Of a stretch of DNA of 64,000 nucleotides, positions 17,032-26,878 are shown in pieces. The notes below the pieces were generated by a model. That model was not told the origin of the DNA and did not search any database. It was given only the letters and a program-made list of their open reading frames with translations. Each line of letters opens with the position of its first letter. Within the stretch, counting starts at the first letter, position 1. Origin of the DNA: Stramenopiles sp. TOSAG23-6 (lineage: Eukaryota > Sar); contig LT635910.1 of NCBI GenBank assembly GCA_900128565.1, forward strand, positions 28,455-92,454, in the 5' to 3' direction. The position numbers were made by a program, and so were the translations under genes.

Positions 17032-18151
17032 GGTGTAAATTGCAACTACAGATGTACGGCGTAGTGTACAATGGTACGTATGAAATACGAATAGTATGGA
17101 TTGAACCGACTCTTATTACACGAAATCTCAATCGCGTTTGCAATTGGAATTGCCATTTTCGATTTTGAGTCTGCACACTCAAGGCCTATAATCAATGTAT
17201 TTCGTGATTTTTACGTCAAAATGGCCGAAAAACACATTTCTAGTGGATTGAAGTGTGAATTTGCAATTGGAGAGTGATGGGGGCCTGGCCCCCACCTCGT
17301 ACATGCATCAAACTCGAACTTTGTTCAAATATTTCATGGTGATTGAGGGGAAACTAGTTGTAATTTCTGGCGTGAATCTTTGAAGAAGTATTGTCAAAAA
17401 ATATTTAAATTATTTTGTTAGGTACAACATTTACTACGAAAAAAAATCTCGATCCGAAATCTCCGAATTTCAGAATTTGAGGCGGTATCGTTGATTACTT
17501 GCCCTTATACGCATTGTAACATTGTAAGGCTATATTTCAGGTGGTTGAATATGTCCAGTGATGCCATGAACCAATTGTGTTACCTTTATTAAAGAATTAA
17601 AGTACTATATGCAGTGTAGATTATGCACTATTTGACTACTATTGAAATTTCGATTTTGGTACGGTTAGGTACAAAAAATGAAAAAAAATAAAAAACACGA
17701 AATGAGGCGGTATCGCTGATTATAGGCCTTGAGCAGCAGGCAAATTACCGGGTAACGACTAGCATCTGAGTGACACAAAAAAATTTCGAGAATGTATTGA
17801 TAATGCNAAAAGTANTNGTANTTCNATATATTCCTTTTAAGGGCATGTTGGGGGTAACATTTGTAGTTCACGATTTGAAGCACTACTTTGAAGTACCAAT
17901 ACTTTAAAAATTACAGCGTTTTCATTTTTTGAATTTTTTTCACTCAGATGCTAGTCTTTTCCCGGTAATTTGCCTGCTGTGCTGCAACGTGGCGGTGGCA
18001 AAAAAAAACGAGCACAACAACAACGAACGAAGAAGAAGCCTTTTTCTAGTACCCATCCCGAGTAAGGTACCAGGGACACCTTCTAATTTTTGAAGTAGAT
18101 TTAAGATTCTCCTGTAATACAGGAAACAGCAATAGTGGAATTAATAAAACA
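17032..18151. repeat. Repeat-rich spacer with nested inverted repeats
   Basis: This 1.1-kb region has no supported gene. A 17-nt perfect inverted repeat pairs 17178-17194 with 17717-17733. A longer imperfect pair of about 45 nt sits at about 17733-17773 and 17940-17984 and could form a hairpin with a loop of about 165 nt. A direct repeat, GAGGCGGTATCG(t/c)TGATTA, starts at 17479 and 17704. An 8-bp GC-rich palindrome lies at 17278-17294. N bases cluster in the hairpin loop (17807-17825). Confidence 0.75.
17731..17984. mobile_element. Fold-back (MITE-like) inverted-repeat element, no coding capacity
   Basis: Terminal arms share CAGGCAAATTACCGGG and ACTAGCATCTGAGTGA in inverted orientation, separated by about 165 nt. 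No transposase and no clear target-site duplication are visible, so mobility is inference. Confidence 0.45.
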
Positions 18152-19333
18152 ATGTCGTCAAACCAATCTAGCACAACGAGGAAAATGCCTACAAACGAAC
18201 CGGTGTTTTCTTTACACTTGGTATTTTTGGTTTTAGGAGTCTGGATTACTTTCTTATTTTTTGGTAAAGCTCAAGAGTCTTTGACGCGTACCGAATTCGG
18301 TGTGTATGGTGAGAGATTTCGTTTCATGACATTTCTTATCGTTGCACAAAGCGTTGGTAATAGTTTCATTGCTGCTATCATTTTGTTATCAAGGTACGGC
18401 CGCAAAGTTCAGTTTGGTGCTGGAGTGAAAACGTCAGAATGGTTTATTGTAGCACTTGGATATTTAGGTGCTCATAAATTTGGATTATGGTCGTTATTAT
18501 ACATACCATTTCCGCTTCAAGTTCTTGTAAAGTCTTGTAAAACTGTACCAGTAATGTTTGGCGAAGTTCTTTTGGGTAAAGCAAAACTTTCACTAAAGAA
18601 AGTTGTTGGTGTTGTTTTAGTAACCGTAGGCATTGCAGTATTTATGTTATTTAAGTCTTCAACGAAGAAAGTTAAAGGTCAAGCAACTTTTGATTATTTT
18701 TCAGCAGATATGGCAAAAGGCTGTCTTCTTATTCTTGGTGCTCTATTCTGTGATGGTTTGTATGGCCCTTATCAAAATAAAATAGTTGTGGACGCAACGT
18801 TGCGTGTAAAAAAAATGAAAAATACTTCGAGTAATGCAAAGCCTAATGATGAATATATTATACCAAGTGCACATCATCTGATGTTTAATATGAATTTTTG
18901 GCAAGGTATCTTTGGATTTATTTTACTCTCTATTCAGTATTTAGGAACGGGGAAACATGAAATTTTTGAAGTCAAAGAATTTATGATACGTAATCCAGAT
19001 TGTATTAGTCCTCTAATTGTTTTCGTTTGTACAATGGCACTTGGTAATCTATTTATTTACCAATTACAACGTGATTATGGTGCACTTGTTGTCACATTAA
19101 CCACCACAATAAGGAAATTGTTTTCTGTATTACTATCTTCTTTACCAGTGGAAGGTATCTGCCACGTGGCACCTGTACCACTTTGTACATATATATCTGG
19201 ATTTGGAAATTCCATCAATAGTATTCAATGGGTTGGTGTTGGTGTAGTATTTGGTTCCAAATTTGCAGCAGGTCCAATTGCATCAATTTTAAGTTCTGTG
19301 TTTTGTAGTAAATCAAAACAAAAAACAAGTTAA
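18152..19333 (+). CDS. SLC35B1: SLC35B1-like ER nucleotide/nucleotide-sugar transporter
   Basis: 393 residues with about ten hydrophobic helices. The segment PLQVLVKSCKTVPVMF, followed by KKVVGVVLVTVGIAVFML, is the signature of the SLC35B group. The order of KAQESLTRTEFG near the N-terminus and GNLFIYQLQRDYGALVVTLTTTIRK near the C-terminus best fits SLC35B1. Members exchange ATP/ADP or UDP-sugars across the ER membrane; substrate choice among SLC35B1-B4 cannot be settled by eye. The C-terminus KQKTS carries Lys at -3 and -5, a KxKxx ER-retrieval signal, supporting ER residence. Confidence 0.85.
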   Translation: MSSNQSSTTRKMPTNEPVFSLHLVFLVLGVWITFLFFGKAQESLTRTEFGVYGERFRFMTFLIVAQSVGNSFIAAIILLSRYGRKVQFGAGVKTSEWFIVALGYLGAHKFGLWSLLYIPFPLQVLVKSCKTVPVMFGEVLLGKAKLSLKKVVGVVLVTVGIAVFMLFKSSTKKVKGQATFDYFSADMAKGCLLILGALFCDGLYGPYQNKIVVDATLRVKKMKNTSSNAKPNDEYIIPSAHHLMFNMNFWQGIFGFILLSIQYLGTGKHEIFEVKEFMIRNPDCISPLIVFVCTMALGNLFIYQLQRDYGALVVTLTTTIRKLFSVLLSSLPVEGICHVAPVPLCTYISGFGNSINSIQWVGVGVVFGSKFAAGPIASILSSVFCSKSKQKTS

Positions 19334-19725
19334 AAAAATAAGAAAATAAATCAGAATCTATGAAGTTTTCTGTTTGTTATTTATATTTGAAAAAATATCA
19401 TTAGGATTTTGATGATTCTTCTTTAGAGGTTATGAAAAGGTAAAAATATTTTCGATAATGACTTAATCAATATCCTTATGTAAAATATAAAATTAAAAGA
19501 CTCATCAATTTTCTTTATTTTCTCTAATAATTTTTTTTCATGGATTTTTGTAACTTGTCCTCTAATAATTTTGTCACGAAATATTCCATTTTTTTTTGAT
19601 TTCGAATTTCGATGATAATTTTATTTCCAATCATTCATTCAACGTCAGGTCAAAAAAGACAACTTTTGACATAAAGAAGAAACTTTTGGGAAGGAAGGTG
19701 TCTTCTCTTCAATTGAACGGAGATA
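19334..19725. other. Intergenic region
   Basis: AT-rich spacer between two plus-strand genes, with a short imperfect direct repeat (CTCTAATAATTTT at about 19522 and 19560). No gene seen. Confidence 0.5.
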
Positions 19726-22158
19726 ATGAATGGCGATCAGATTAGATTGATACAAGTTCTTCATGAAGATCAGCATGCATGTTTTCGGATTTACCGCAAT
19801 ATTCCAGTTGATGAATTGGCCGTATTAATTTCTGCTGCGTTTCAGCTAAAGTTAGAGGAAACTGTTGTTGGACTCAAAGCGACTGAATGTATTTCACTTC
19901 AACTTGTTTCGCAATACCCTTCATTGTTGAATGCACCATATTATGAATTATTGATAAACAAGAAAATGCGACAAAGTGTGCGTACAAAGGAAATGATGGA
20001 AGTTGGGTGGTTGCTTCTGAATTTTGTGGAAAATATGCTCCAAGATGGTACTATTAATGTCTCTGAGGCTAAAGTATTGGCACATCTGTGTTCTGATGGC
20101 GAACCTGCTTTATACGAGGCATACATGTATTGTACTCCAAATCATAGTGATCTTACTCTTTCAAAAATGCTTCTTCGTATTTCAAAGTTATCTCAAGATG
20201 AACGATCTCTACTTTATCTTCGTCTTTGTCGTATTAAGCAATTAACAAAACCGAATCAACTCGAAAAAGGTTTGTCCAAATTGGTTTGTTATTTATTGCT
20301 TTTAGGAATGTATAACATTGATGAGGAATTTAAAGAGTACGAAAATCAATATTATGATTCTGATATATACCTTGTACATGTTTTACAGAACTTTCTATAT
20401 CCTATTCTTCAAGAACTTGAAGCAGATACGATTCCCAGTGGAAGGTCAGAAAATACTTGCTCTACATCTACTTCTGTAGATACGTCTGATTTATATGGCT
20501 CATCTAGTTCATCATGTAATTCGAATACGTCTACAACGTCTAATCCAAGTAAACTAAGGGAATCTTTGTGCAATTCCGAGGATGAAAATATAAAATCTAG
20601 TACAATTAGTGACACATTTCTAAAAGAAGTGGCATTACTAGCAAAGAATGGCTCTATTACTGGATTTGATGCAGCGTGGTTACGAGGTCGTCGTATAGCT
20701 GGAGATGAAATTATTGATGGCACTATATTAAAGTATAAAGAAACAAAAAATCTGGTTCTTTTTCGTGAAAATTTAGTTCAAACGTCGATTCTTCTTCAAG
20801 ATCTAAATGTTGAAATGAACTTGGATTTCCTTACTTTAATCCGTGATCTTGAAAAGTTTTTGTCAAATTATAATAAAACTAAGTTGCACCGTCTAATAGC
20901 AAATGAAAACGAATTAATTTTATCGGCGTATGAAGTATTTGCTGTAACTTTAGATGAAAAAGAATTGTATGAAACATTGTTAATGGTATTACGTGTAAAT
21001 GAAACGGATTCTATTCTAAGTGAAGAATTGAGTGGTACAAAAAATGTTTCACAAACGGATGAATGTAATGTAACAAATACGAAAAATACAAAAGATTGGA
21101 ATATATCTAGAGGTGTTGAATTTGGTTATGGAATTGTTGTGAGTGAAGATGATGATGATGATGAAAATGCAGGTAGTGGGGAATTTGGTCATGGAATTCT
21201 TGTGAGTGAAGATGATGATGAAAATACAGTAAATATGAATGATAATAAATCAATAGATCAGAATTATAGTGCAATTGGTAGACTTGCTGGTACAATTGCT
21301 TCATTTGTAGCTTGTAACAAAATCGATCAAAACGTGTCGAATTTTATTATCAATTTAGTCTTAGTTGGCGATCCTACACTTCTATCTATATTCGAAGTAT
21401 ATGAAAGTTCAGGTGATGAAGAAGACTTTATAGACTCAATTCTTCGAATATACAATACAGAAAATGATAATACAGAAAATACTATTATTTCAGATGAATC
21501 AAAATCAATTTTCCTTGCGGCTGCCGTTATCAATGAAATGTTAGAAAATAGCTTGTTGAATGGAAATGAACATACTATGTTACTAAAATTATTGAAATCT
21601 AAAAATGATTATTTTATGGCGGCCGTTGATGTATATACTGTAGATGGAAATCGGGATGATTTTATTGATTCTCTTTTACGCATTGTACAACGTGCAGTGA
21701 GCGGAAATAATCCCTTTTCTACTGATTCTGTAGAAAATGATGTTGTAGATGACTTTTATGACAAGAAGCTTGAAATCGATGATGTTGATGTTGATAATTT
21801 TGTTAATTTTGATGATACAGATGATGTTGATGTTGATGATATTGAAGATGTTGCCATTGATGAAATTGATGTTGAGGATGTTGCCATTGATGTAATTGAT
21901 GATAATAATATTGATGTTGAAGATGTTGATATTGATGATAATAATATTGACGTTGAAGATGTTGATATTGTGAATGATATTGATAATAATAATACTGCAA
22001 AGAGTAACACATCAAAAGTTCTTGATCAGTCATTATGGACTAAGGAATCTTGTCCTGTAACTGGTCGTACTTATTATTACAATTCAGTGACAGAAGAAAG
22101 CAGATATAACGTACCTACTAATGAAGTATCATGCAAGAAGATAGCAGTTTCCCCCTAG
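19726..22158 (+). CDS. Acidic protein with degenerate C-terminal WW domain, 810 aa
   Basis: Single exon. The N-terminal 230 residues are helical and contain no motif I recognise. Two later helical blocks (about 290-430 and 510-650) look alike (AIGRLAGTIASF and SIFLAAAVINEM regions) and may be internal repeats. Acidic minisatellites encode a duplicated EFG(Y/H)GI(V/L)VSEDDD unit at about 470-505 and a DVD/DID-rich stretch at about 684-757. Residues about 770-800 fit a WW domain: first Trp in SLWTKES, GRTYYYNSVTEES in the middle, but Tyr (SRYNVP) where the second Trp is expected. WW domains bind Pro-rich ligands; the substitution may weaken this. No membrane segment. Confidence 0.75.
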   Translation: MNGDQIRLIQVLHEDQHACFRIYRNIPVDELAVLISAAFQLKLEETVVGLKATECISLQLVSQYPSLLNAPYYELLINKKMRQSVRTKEMMEVGWLLLNFVENMLQDGTINVSEAKVLAHLCSDGEPALYEAYMYCTPNHSDLTLSKMLLRISKLSQDERSLLYLRLCRIKQLTKPNQLEKGLSKLVCYLLLLGMYNIDEEFKEYENQYYDSDIYLVHVLQNFLYPILQELEADTIPSGRSENTCSTSTSVDTSDLYGSSSSSCNSNTSTTSNPSKLRESLCNSEDENIKSSTISDTFLKEVALLAKNGSITGFDAAWLRGRRIAGDEIIDGTILKYKETKNLVLFRENLVQTSILLQDLNVEMNLDFLTLIRDLEKFLSNYNKTKLHRLIANENELILSAYEVFAVTLDEKELYETLLMVLRVNETDSILSEELSGTKNVSQTDECNVTNTKNTKDWNISRGVEFGYGIVVSEDDDDDENAGSGEFGHGILVSEDDDENTVNMNDNKSIDQNYSAIGRLAGTIASFVACNKIDQNVSNFIINLVLVGDPTLLSIFEVYESSGDEEDFIDSILRIYNTENDNTENTIISDESKSIFLAAAVINEMLENSLLNGNEHTMLLKLLKSKNDYFMAAVDVYTVDGNRDDFIDSLLRIVQRAVSGNNPFSTDSVENDVVDDFYDKKLEIDDVDVDNFVNFDDTDDVDVDDIEDVAIDEIDVEDVAIDVIDDNNIDVEDVDIDDNNIDVEDVDIVNDIDNNNTAKSNTSKVLDQSLWTKESCPVTGRTYYYNSVTEESRYNVPTNEVSCKKIAVSP
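21776..22000 (+). repeat. GAT/GTT-rich acidic coding microsatellite
   Basis: Imperfect 6- to 30-nt units based on GATGTTGAT encode the D/V/I/E-rich stretch upstream of the WW domain. Antisense frames here are composition artefacts. Confidence 0.8.
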
Positions 22159-22490
22159 CTAGCTCTTTCGGTATCAATTTTATTTGCTTTGAGTGCTGCG
22201 ATATCAATGATTTAAAACATGTAAAGTTTCGTACAAAGAAAATAAATCGAGATTAATATCACAATGCAATCGTGAGGGTCGGTTGTATTTGGAAGATTTG
22301 GTACCATGTGTTTACATGTGCTAAATTATTCTCTTTCATCGCTAAAATAAAGAAATATTTTTTCCCTGAAATATTTGATAAAAAGTATATGAACTTCATA
22401 TAGGCATACTATTCTAAATTGGTGTATTATTATATTCATGATAAAACAAACTAACACAATAATAATAAGAAAAACATAGATTGAATTCAT
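22159..22490. other. Convergent intergenic region
   Basis: 3' ends of the WW gene and the PH-PX-C92 gene face each other. AT-rich, no coding frame or repeat recognised. Confidence 0.5.
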
Positions 22491-24674
22491 TTATGTATGA
22501 TCATCAACTGCAAAACCAACTTCAACAAATCTACAATTAATTATAACAGTTGATGACAATGGACAATTTTCATTATGTTGTGAAAAATGCTTCGCATGCT
22601 TTCTTTCAATGCATTTACTAGTAGTACTAACCGAAGATGGCCAACGAAGATCTCCTTCAATAGCACCACCATCACGAAAATCACACGGCCAATAATAAGA
22701 TGAAGATTTTCGATTTTCCAATGCTCCCATGGCTTTCAACGCAGCAGCAACAAGTTCTGAGCAAAAAAAATTTTCAAGTGCGGGTGTTTTACTTTTACGT
22801 TTTTTATTCCCTTCAATATCATCATCATCCCCATCAACGCTGATTTCTATGTCACTATCTTCAGAACATTCTATTAATGGATCAGGTGCCCGACGTAGTA
22901 ACTTAGCAGGTGTTAGACTGTATGGTTTTCCATTTGCATTTTTTGAGAATTCTCTCAATCTTTGTTTCGACTCAAACGAAAATTTGCGTTTAAAATGTCT
23001 AATTGCAATTCTTTCTGCAAATTCCTTTGCATATGCTTGAATACGAGAAACAAGAGGGAAACAAGTTACACCATCCCCTGAAGCTTCTAATAGCCACAGT
23101 CGTGAAGAATCGAATAATAAAGTCACTACACCAACATGATCCCATTCTGATCGCGTTGCTCCTCTTTGCAACCAATTGAGTGTAGATTTTGTACGAAATA
23201 GGATTATATCTCCAGGAGCTGCCATCTTTGTAAGTTTTGAAATGTGGATAATATTACGTTTCTTATATTGATCTTCTCTTGTAGTGGACAACATACCCAT
23301 AAAACTAAGAAATTTTGGTACAGACTGAGGCCATTTCATTGAAATTAATACATTTAACATATTCTCTAATGCTTCACTACGATGCTTTATAAAATCATCA
23401 GCAAGATTACGTTTGCCATACGTTTTAGGTGGGAGACTTGGTAATATCTTTTTGGTAGCATCTACAGAGGTAATAACAAGTTTACCACTTGGTGATTTGG
23501 CAAATATTTTAATAGCTCGAAGTAATTGAATAAAGTCACTATATCGATGAGTGACTGACCATTGAAGAGCACCAGAATAACATTTGAAATTATAAGCTAT
23601 ATATGTTTTTGAATTCATATCTTCTACCTTGTTCCAGCCGACTAATGTACAACGCAATTGATTACTTTCAATATCATGACGTTGTATTCTGATCATTGGT
23701 ATTTTGTTTGAATGACTCTCCAAACATGAAAGTGGTTGGTCTAGTTGTGATGCAGTTAATAATTTTTCAGATTCCCAATCAAAAATAGAAAAAGAATTAT
23801 TACCTTCTGCAATAATATCTTGCATAATTTGTAAATTTGTCTTTTCACGATGTAAACTATTCGATTCGTATACTATTTTTGTTAATTGCAAAAAGTTACT
23901 TGAAATAGTTGACTTGAAGAATTCTAAATCTGTCGTGTTATCTGTATTTTTTTGAAGTTTTTTGAATTCTAAATCTGTCGTGTCATCTGTAGTTTTTTTG
24001 CATTTTTCAGATGATTTAAATTTCAACCATTGAAATATTGCATTTTTTGCATTTGATATAGTCAAGATATTTTCATTATTAATAATATTACTAGATCCTG
24101 TATTGTCAGGAGGTTTTAAATAAAATGTTAAAGTTCCAAGATTTCCTGGTAATTTTGCTTTTAAAATAGCATTATCTAAGCCACAGTCCTTGAGGTTTTG
24201 TCGTTGAATACCAAGAGAATTTACTGTAGCAATTGAATTCGCACATTTCACTTGAATCGCATGCTTTAATTGAGAAACCCAAGCTTCTTGATTGATTTCT
24301 GTTTCAGCAGCGAAAACAACTTCCTTTTGTGCACTTTCAATATTTTTACTATTATTATCCATATCTGTTGCTAATGATATTTCAAACATAAACTTATTCT
24401 GCAGCAACAGATCAAGATCTTTCTTCTTTCTGACAGTACACCCACTACTAATAATAAACCTTTGTAACTCCATTGTGGAGTCTCTATCTTCCGAGTAACA
24501 GACTAAAGCATGTGTATTTCTACCGGCCTGATGGAATGTTTGAAGGTCACAGTGAAATTTTACCCACTGTTTGGTTGCGGTACCACAGTCCAGCATATAT
24601 AAAGTCCCATTTACTAAGGATTGAGATTCTTCTTTGAAATTACTAGAATCACTGAATTGAATAGACTCACTCAT
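22491..24674 (-). CDS. PH-PX-peptidase C92 (YiiX-like, permuted NlpC/P60) fusion protein, 727 aa
   Basis: Three regions in order. A PH-like domain lies at about 20-155 (VNGTLYMLDCGTATKQW to INQEAWVSQLKHAIQ). A PX phosphoinositide-binding domain lies at about 330-450, with WSVTHRYSDFIQLLRAI and the Pro-rich LPSLPPKTYGKRN loop typical of PX. A YiiX/C92-type papain-like domain lies at about 480-700, with APGDIILFRTKS, the His motif SEWDHVGVV and the Cys motif ENFFCSELVAAAL. The His-before-Cys order is that of the permuted NlpC/P60 superfamily. Such a protein would be recruited to PI3P or related membranes and act as a thiol hydrolase or acyltransferase there; the substrate is unknown. A TTDLEF repeat of about 50 nt is duplicated at about 23918-23990. 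Divergent from SEC22 (284 bp). Confidence 0.8.
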   Translation of the reverse strand: MSESIQFSDSSNFKEESQSLVNGTLYMLDCGTATKQWVKFHCDLQTFHQAGRNTHALVCYSEDRDSTMELQRFIISSGCTVRKKKDLDLLLQNKFMFEISLATDMDNNSKNIESAQKEVVFAAETEINQEAWVSQLKHAIQVKCANSIATVNSLGIQRQNLKDCGLDNAILKAKLPGNLGTLTFYLKPPDNTGSSNIINNENILTISNAKNAIFQWLKFKSSEKCKKTTDDTTDLEFKKLQKNTDNTTDLEFFKSTISSNFLQLTKIVYESNSLHREKTNLQIMQDIIAEGNNSFSIFDWESEKLLTASQLDQPLSCLESHSNKIPMIRIQRHDIESNQLRCTLVGWNKVEDMNSKTYIAYNFKCYSGALQWSVTHRYSDFIQLLRAIKIFAKSPSGKLVITSVDATKKILPSLPPKTYGKRNLADDFIKHRSEALENMLNVLISMKWPQSVPKFLSFMGMLSTTREDQYKKRNIIHISKLTKMAAPGDIILFRTKSTLNWLQRGATRSEWDHVGVVTLLFDSSRLWLLEASGDGVTCFPLVSRIQAYAKEFAERIAIRHFKRKFSFESKQRLREFSKNANGKPYSLTPAKLLRRAPDPLIECSEDSDIEISVDGDDDDIEGNKKRKSKTPALENFFCSELVAAALKAMGALENRKSSSYYWPCDFRDGGAIEGDLRWPSSVSTTSKCIERKHAKHFSQHNENCPLSSTVIINCRFVEVGFAVDDHT

Positions 24675-24958
24675 GTTTTTTTATATTTTTTGTTGTCCAA
24701 CTTCAACAGTCTTTTTTTCGCTGCAAATTGTGCAATAAGAAAAACAACAAGTGATCTTATCGCATCTTGGCTTTTATGATCGATGTTGATCGCGAGTCAA
24801 CGTAAGTCAAGTCAGATTTTTCAATTTTTGAGATTTCGTGTCGGTCATAAGAATTCTTCGATTCTTCGATTCGATTCTTCTTCAATCAGAAGAAAAAGAA
24901 GAAGAATCAGAAAGCTAAAGAAGAGTGACCGGCTCATTGAATACGTATTCTAATTACA

Positions 24959-25630
24959 ATGCCGGCATTAACCTTTATTGCACGTGTAACAGATGGATTA
25001 TTACTAGTTGCATCAACTGAGCATGCTGGTCAAGGGAATGACCTTGAAGCACTAAAGAAACAGGCAAAAGTGGTTTTAAAGCAACTTTCGACAATGTCAC
25101 CACAGCGTATGAGCATTGAGACAGGTTCTTATTACTTTCACTATAGTATTGCCGATGGTATATGTACATTAACCATGACAGAGCGGCATTATCCAAAACA
25201 GCTTGCATTTTCGTATTTACATGAGTTGCATCAAAAGTTCATGTCTGAATTGAAAAGAGAGTATGGTGATAGGTGGCGAACAACCATAGCAACTGTTGGA
25301 CGACCATATCAGTTCATTAAGTTTGATCGACACATTCGGAAGTTACGTAAAGAGTATCTTGATCCGAAGTCTAGCAAAAATATGGAGAAATTAGGAAGTG
25401 AATTACAAGATATTCATAGCATCATGAAGAAAAATATTCAAGACGTTTTGAGTCGAGGAGATAAACTGGATGATATTAGTCGTCAATCTATGCGCCTTCG
25501 TGAGCAAGCAAAAGATTTTAAGTGGGGTGCAAAGAAGCTAAATTATCATGAATTTTTAAGGAAATGGGGACCTGTAATATTAATTGGTTTCTTCATTTTT
25601 ATAGTTTTTTACTACAAATTTATTTACTGA
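24959..25630 (+). CDS. SEC22: R-SNARE SEC22 (longin)
   Basis: 223 residues, the normal Sec22 length. An N-terminal longin domain (about 1-125) is followed by a SNARE helix (about 130-195) carrying the zero-layer Arg in QDVLSRGDKLDDI, then a C-terminal tail anchor (VILIGFFIFIVFYYKFIY) with almost no lumenal tail. Sec22 acts in ER-Golgi vesicle fusion in both directions. The start at 24959 gives the classic MPALTFIARVTDGLLL N-terminus. Shares a 284-bp promoter region with the divergent PH-PX-C92 gene. Confidence 0.95.
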   Translation: MPALTFIARVTDGLLLVASTEHAGQGNDLEALKKQAKVVLKQLSTMSPQRMSIETGSYYFHYSIADGICTLTMTERHYPKQLAFSYLHELHQKFMSELKREYGDRWRTTIATVGRPYQFIKFDRHIRKLRKEYLDPKSSKNMEKLGSELQDIHSIMKKNIQDVLSRGDKLDDISRQSMRLREQAKDFKWGAKKLNYHEFLRKWGPVILIGFFIFIVFYYKFIY

Positions 25631-25830
25631 GTATATGAGTATGCTGTTACTGGTTCCAAACAGTTAGTTTTAAAAAAATAAANTGATTTTTTTCTTTTGT
25701 TTAAAAAAATAAATAGATTTTTTTTCTTTGGTTCAATCAACGCGACATGTTTGTTGTCTATGATGAATATCGCATCATAGTATATACTTCATATATTGTA
25801 TGCAAAAGACTTAGTAGTATATCAAAGGTA

Positions 25831-26460
25831 TCAACTTTTCACCTTTTGACGTTGTCTTTTCAATTGCAACTTCCTTATAAGCTCATCTGTAGCGGCAAGA
25901 GTGGCATAACACTCTCTAGGAGGTGGTGCAATATTCACATTTAGCATAGCTAATCGCACTGCTTCAGCAGCGGCATCAGACATGGATATACCTCTTCTAA
26001 CTGAGTTACTTTCACACTTTATATCTTTTTGTGTATTATTGAAGGTAGACGAAGCATCGTGGAGCTTTTCTCCGATATTTTCATACCCATTGTTTTTTGC
26101 TACTTCTTCGCTAGAGATACCACCATCATCTTTTTTAAGACGAGTTATGAAAGATTCATCTCCTTCGACTTTATAGCTTATGTTCCGTTTCATATTTAAA
26201 ACGCTGGCATAGTCAGCTTCTAGCATCTCTAATTGTCTATCAGCAATACTCACTTTCTGAGTATCGTCTTCCTCTTGACCTTCACAAGTATTAGCTGATT
26301 CATACTGCACATCATCTATTTGGGAATATCCCTGCATATACACATTTCCACTGATGAAATCACCATAACTATCCTCCAAATCTGTCGGTGGGGGGTCCTT
26401 ACTACTTATTTCTTCCTTTGTTGGTCTATAACCTGGCATCTTGAAAGATTGGGCCAACAA
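25831..26460 (-). CDS. Unknown hydrophilic protein, 209 aa
   Basis: A mostly disordered, acidic protein. The recognisable islands are a short helix (ADRQLEMLEADYASVL) and a C-terminal helical block with SDAAAEAVRLAML, APPPRECYATLAATDEL and a basic end, IRKLQLKRQRQKVKS. There is no signal peptide or membrane segment. Start could be the ATG at 26460 or the next Met seven codons in (MPGYRPTKEE), which looks more natural. I do not recognise the family. It is divergent from PAT1 and convergent with SEC22. Confidence 0.65.
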   Translation of the reverse strand: MLAQSFKMPGYRPTKEEISSKDPPPTDLEDSYGDFISGNVYMQGYSQIDDVQYESANTCEGQEEDDTQKVSIADRQLEMLEADYASVLNMKRNISYKVEGDESFITRLKKDDGGISSEEVAKNNGYENIGEKLHDASSTFNNTQKDIKCESNSVRRGISMSDAAAEAVRLAMLNVNIAPPPRECYATLAATDELIRKLQLKRQRQKVKS

Positions 26461-26878
26461 GAAAGACTATAAAAATCTCAAATTGTAAAGATGTGTTTAG
26501 CACTTATAGTGAGCTAATCAGCATGATCATGGACGACGATGTTACCGAGTTGATGGAATAATCTTATTCTAGAGTTTGTATTTATATATTAGAACCCTAT
26601 ATATTATAATTCCTGATGATTCTCTTCTCTCCCTTTTTTCCATAGTAATTTTATTCCCGAACTCAACTCGAACTCGCGCTAGCCTAGGGTTAGGGTTTGC
26701 ACGACTTGCGCATCAATATTGAATACACACCGACCGGGGTGTAATTCTTAGACATATTTACTTAGATTAGATAGCTACTCGATTATATTATTATTACGTG
26801 CGTGAAATACAAGACATATACCTGCATTATCTATAGCTGTACAGTATATTCTACATTCAGCGGTGAGAAGTTGAAATA
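26461..26878. promoter_or_regulatory. Divergent promoter region with telobox-like motif
   Basis: Spacer between the unknown 209-aa gene and PAT1. It contains TAGGGTTAGGGTTT at 26685-26698, about 180 bp upstream of the PAT1 start, resembling the telomere-repeat-derived teloboxes known in plant promoters. A function here is inferred only. Confidence 0.4.

Noticed and set aside
17032-18151. Retrotransposon or LTR
   Set aside because: No reverse transcriptase, integrase or long direct terminal repeats; only short inverted repeats.
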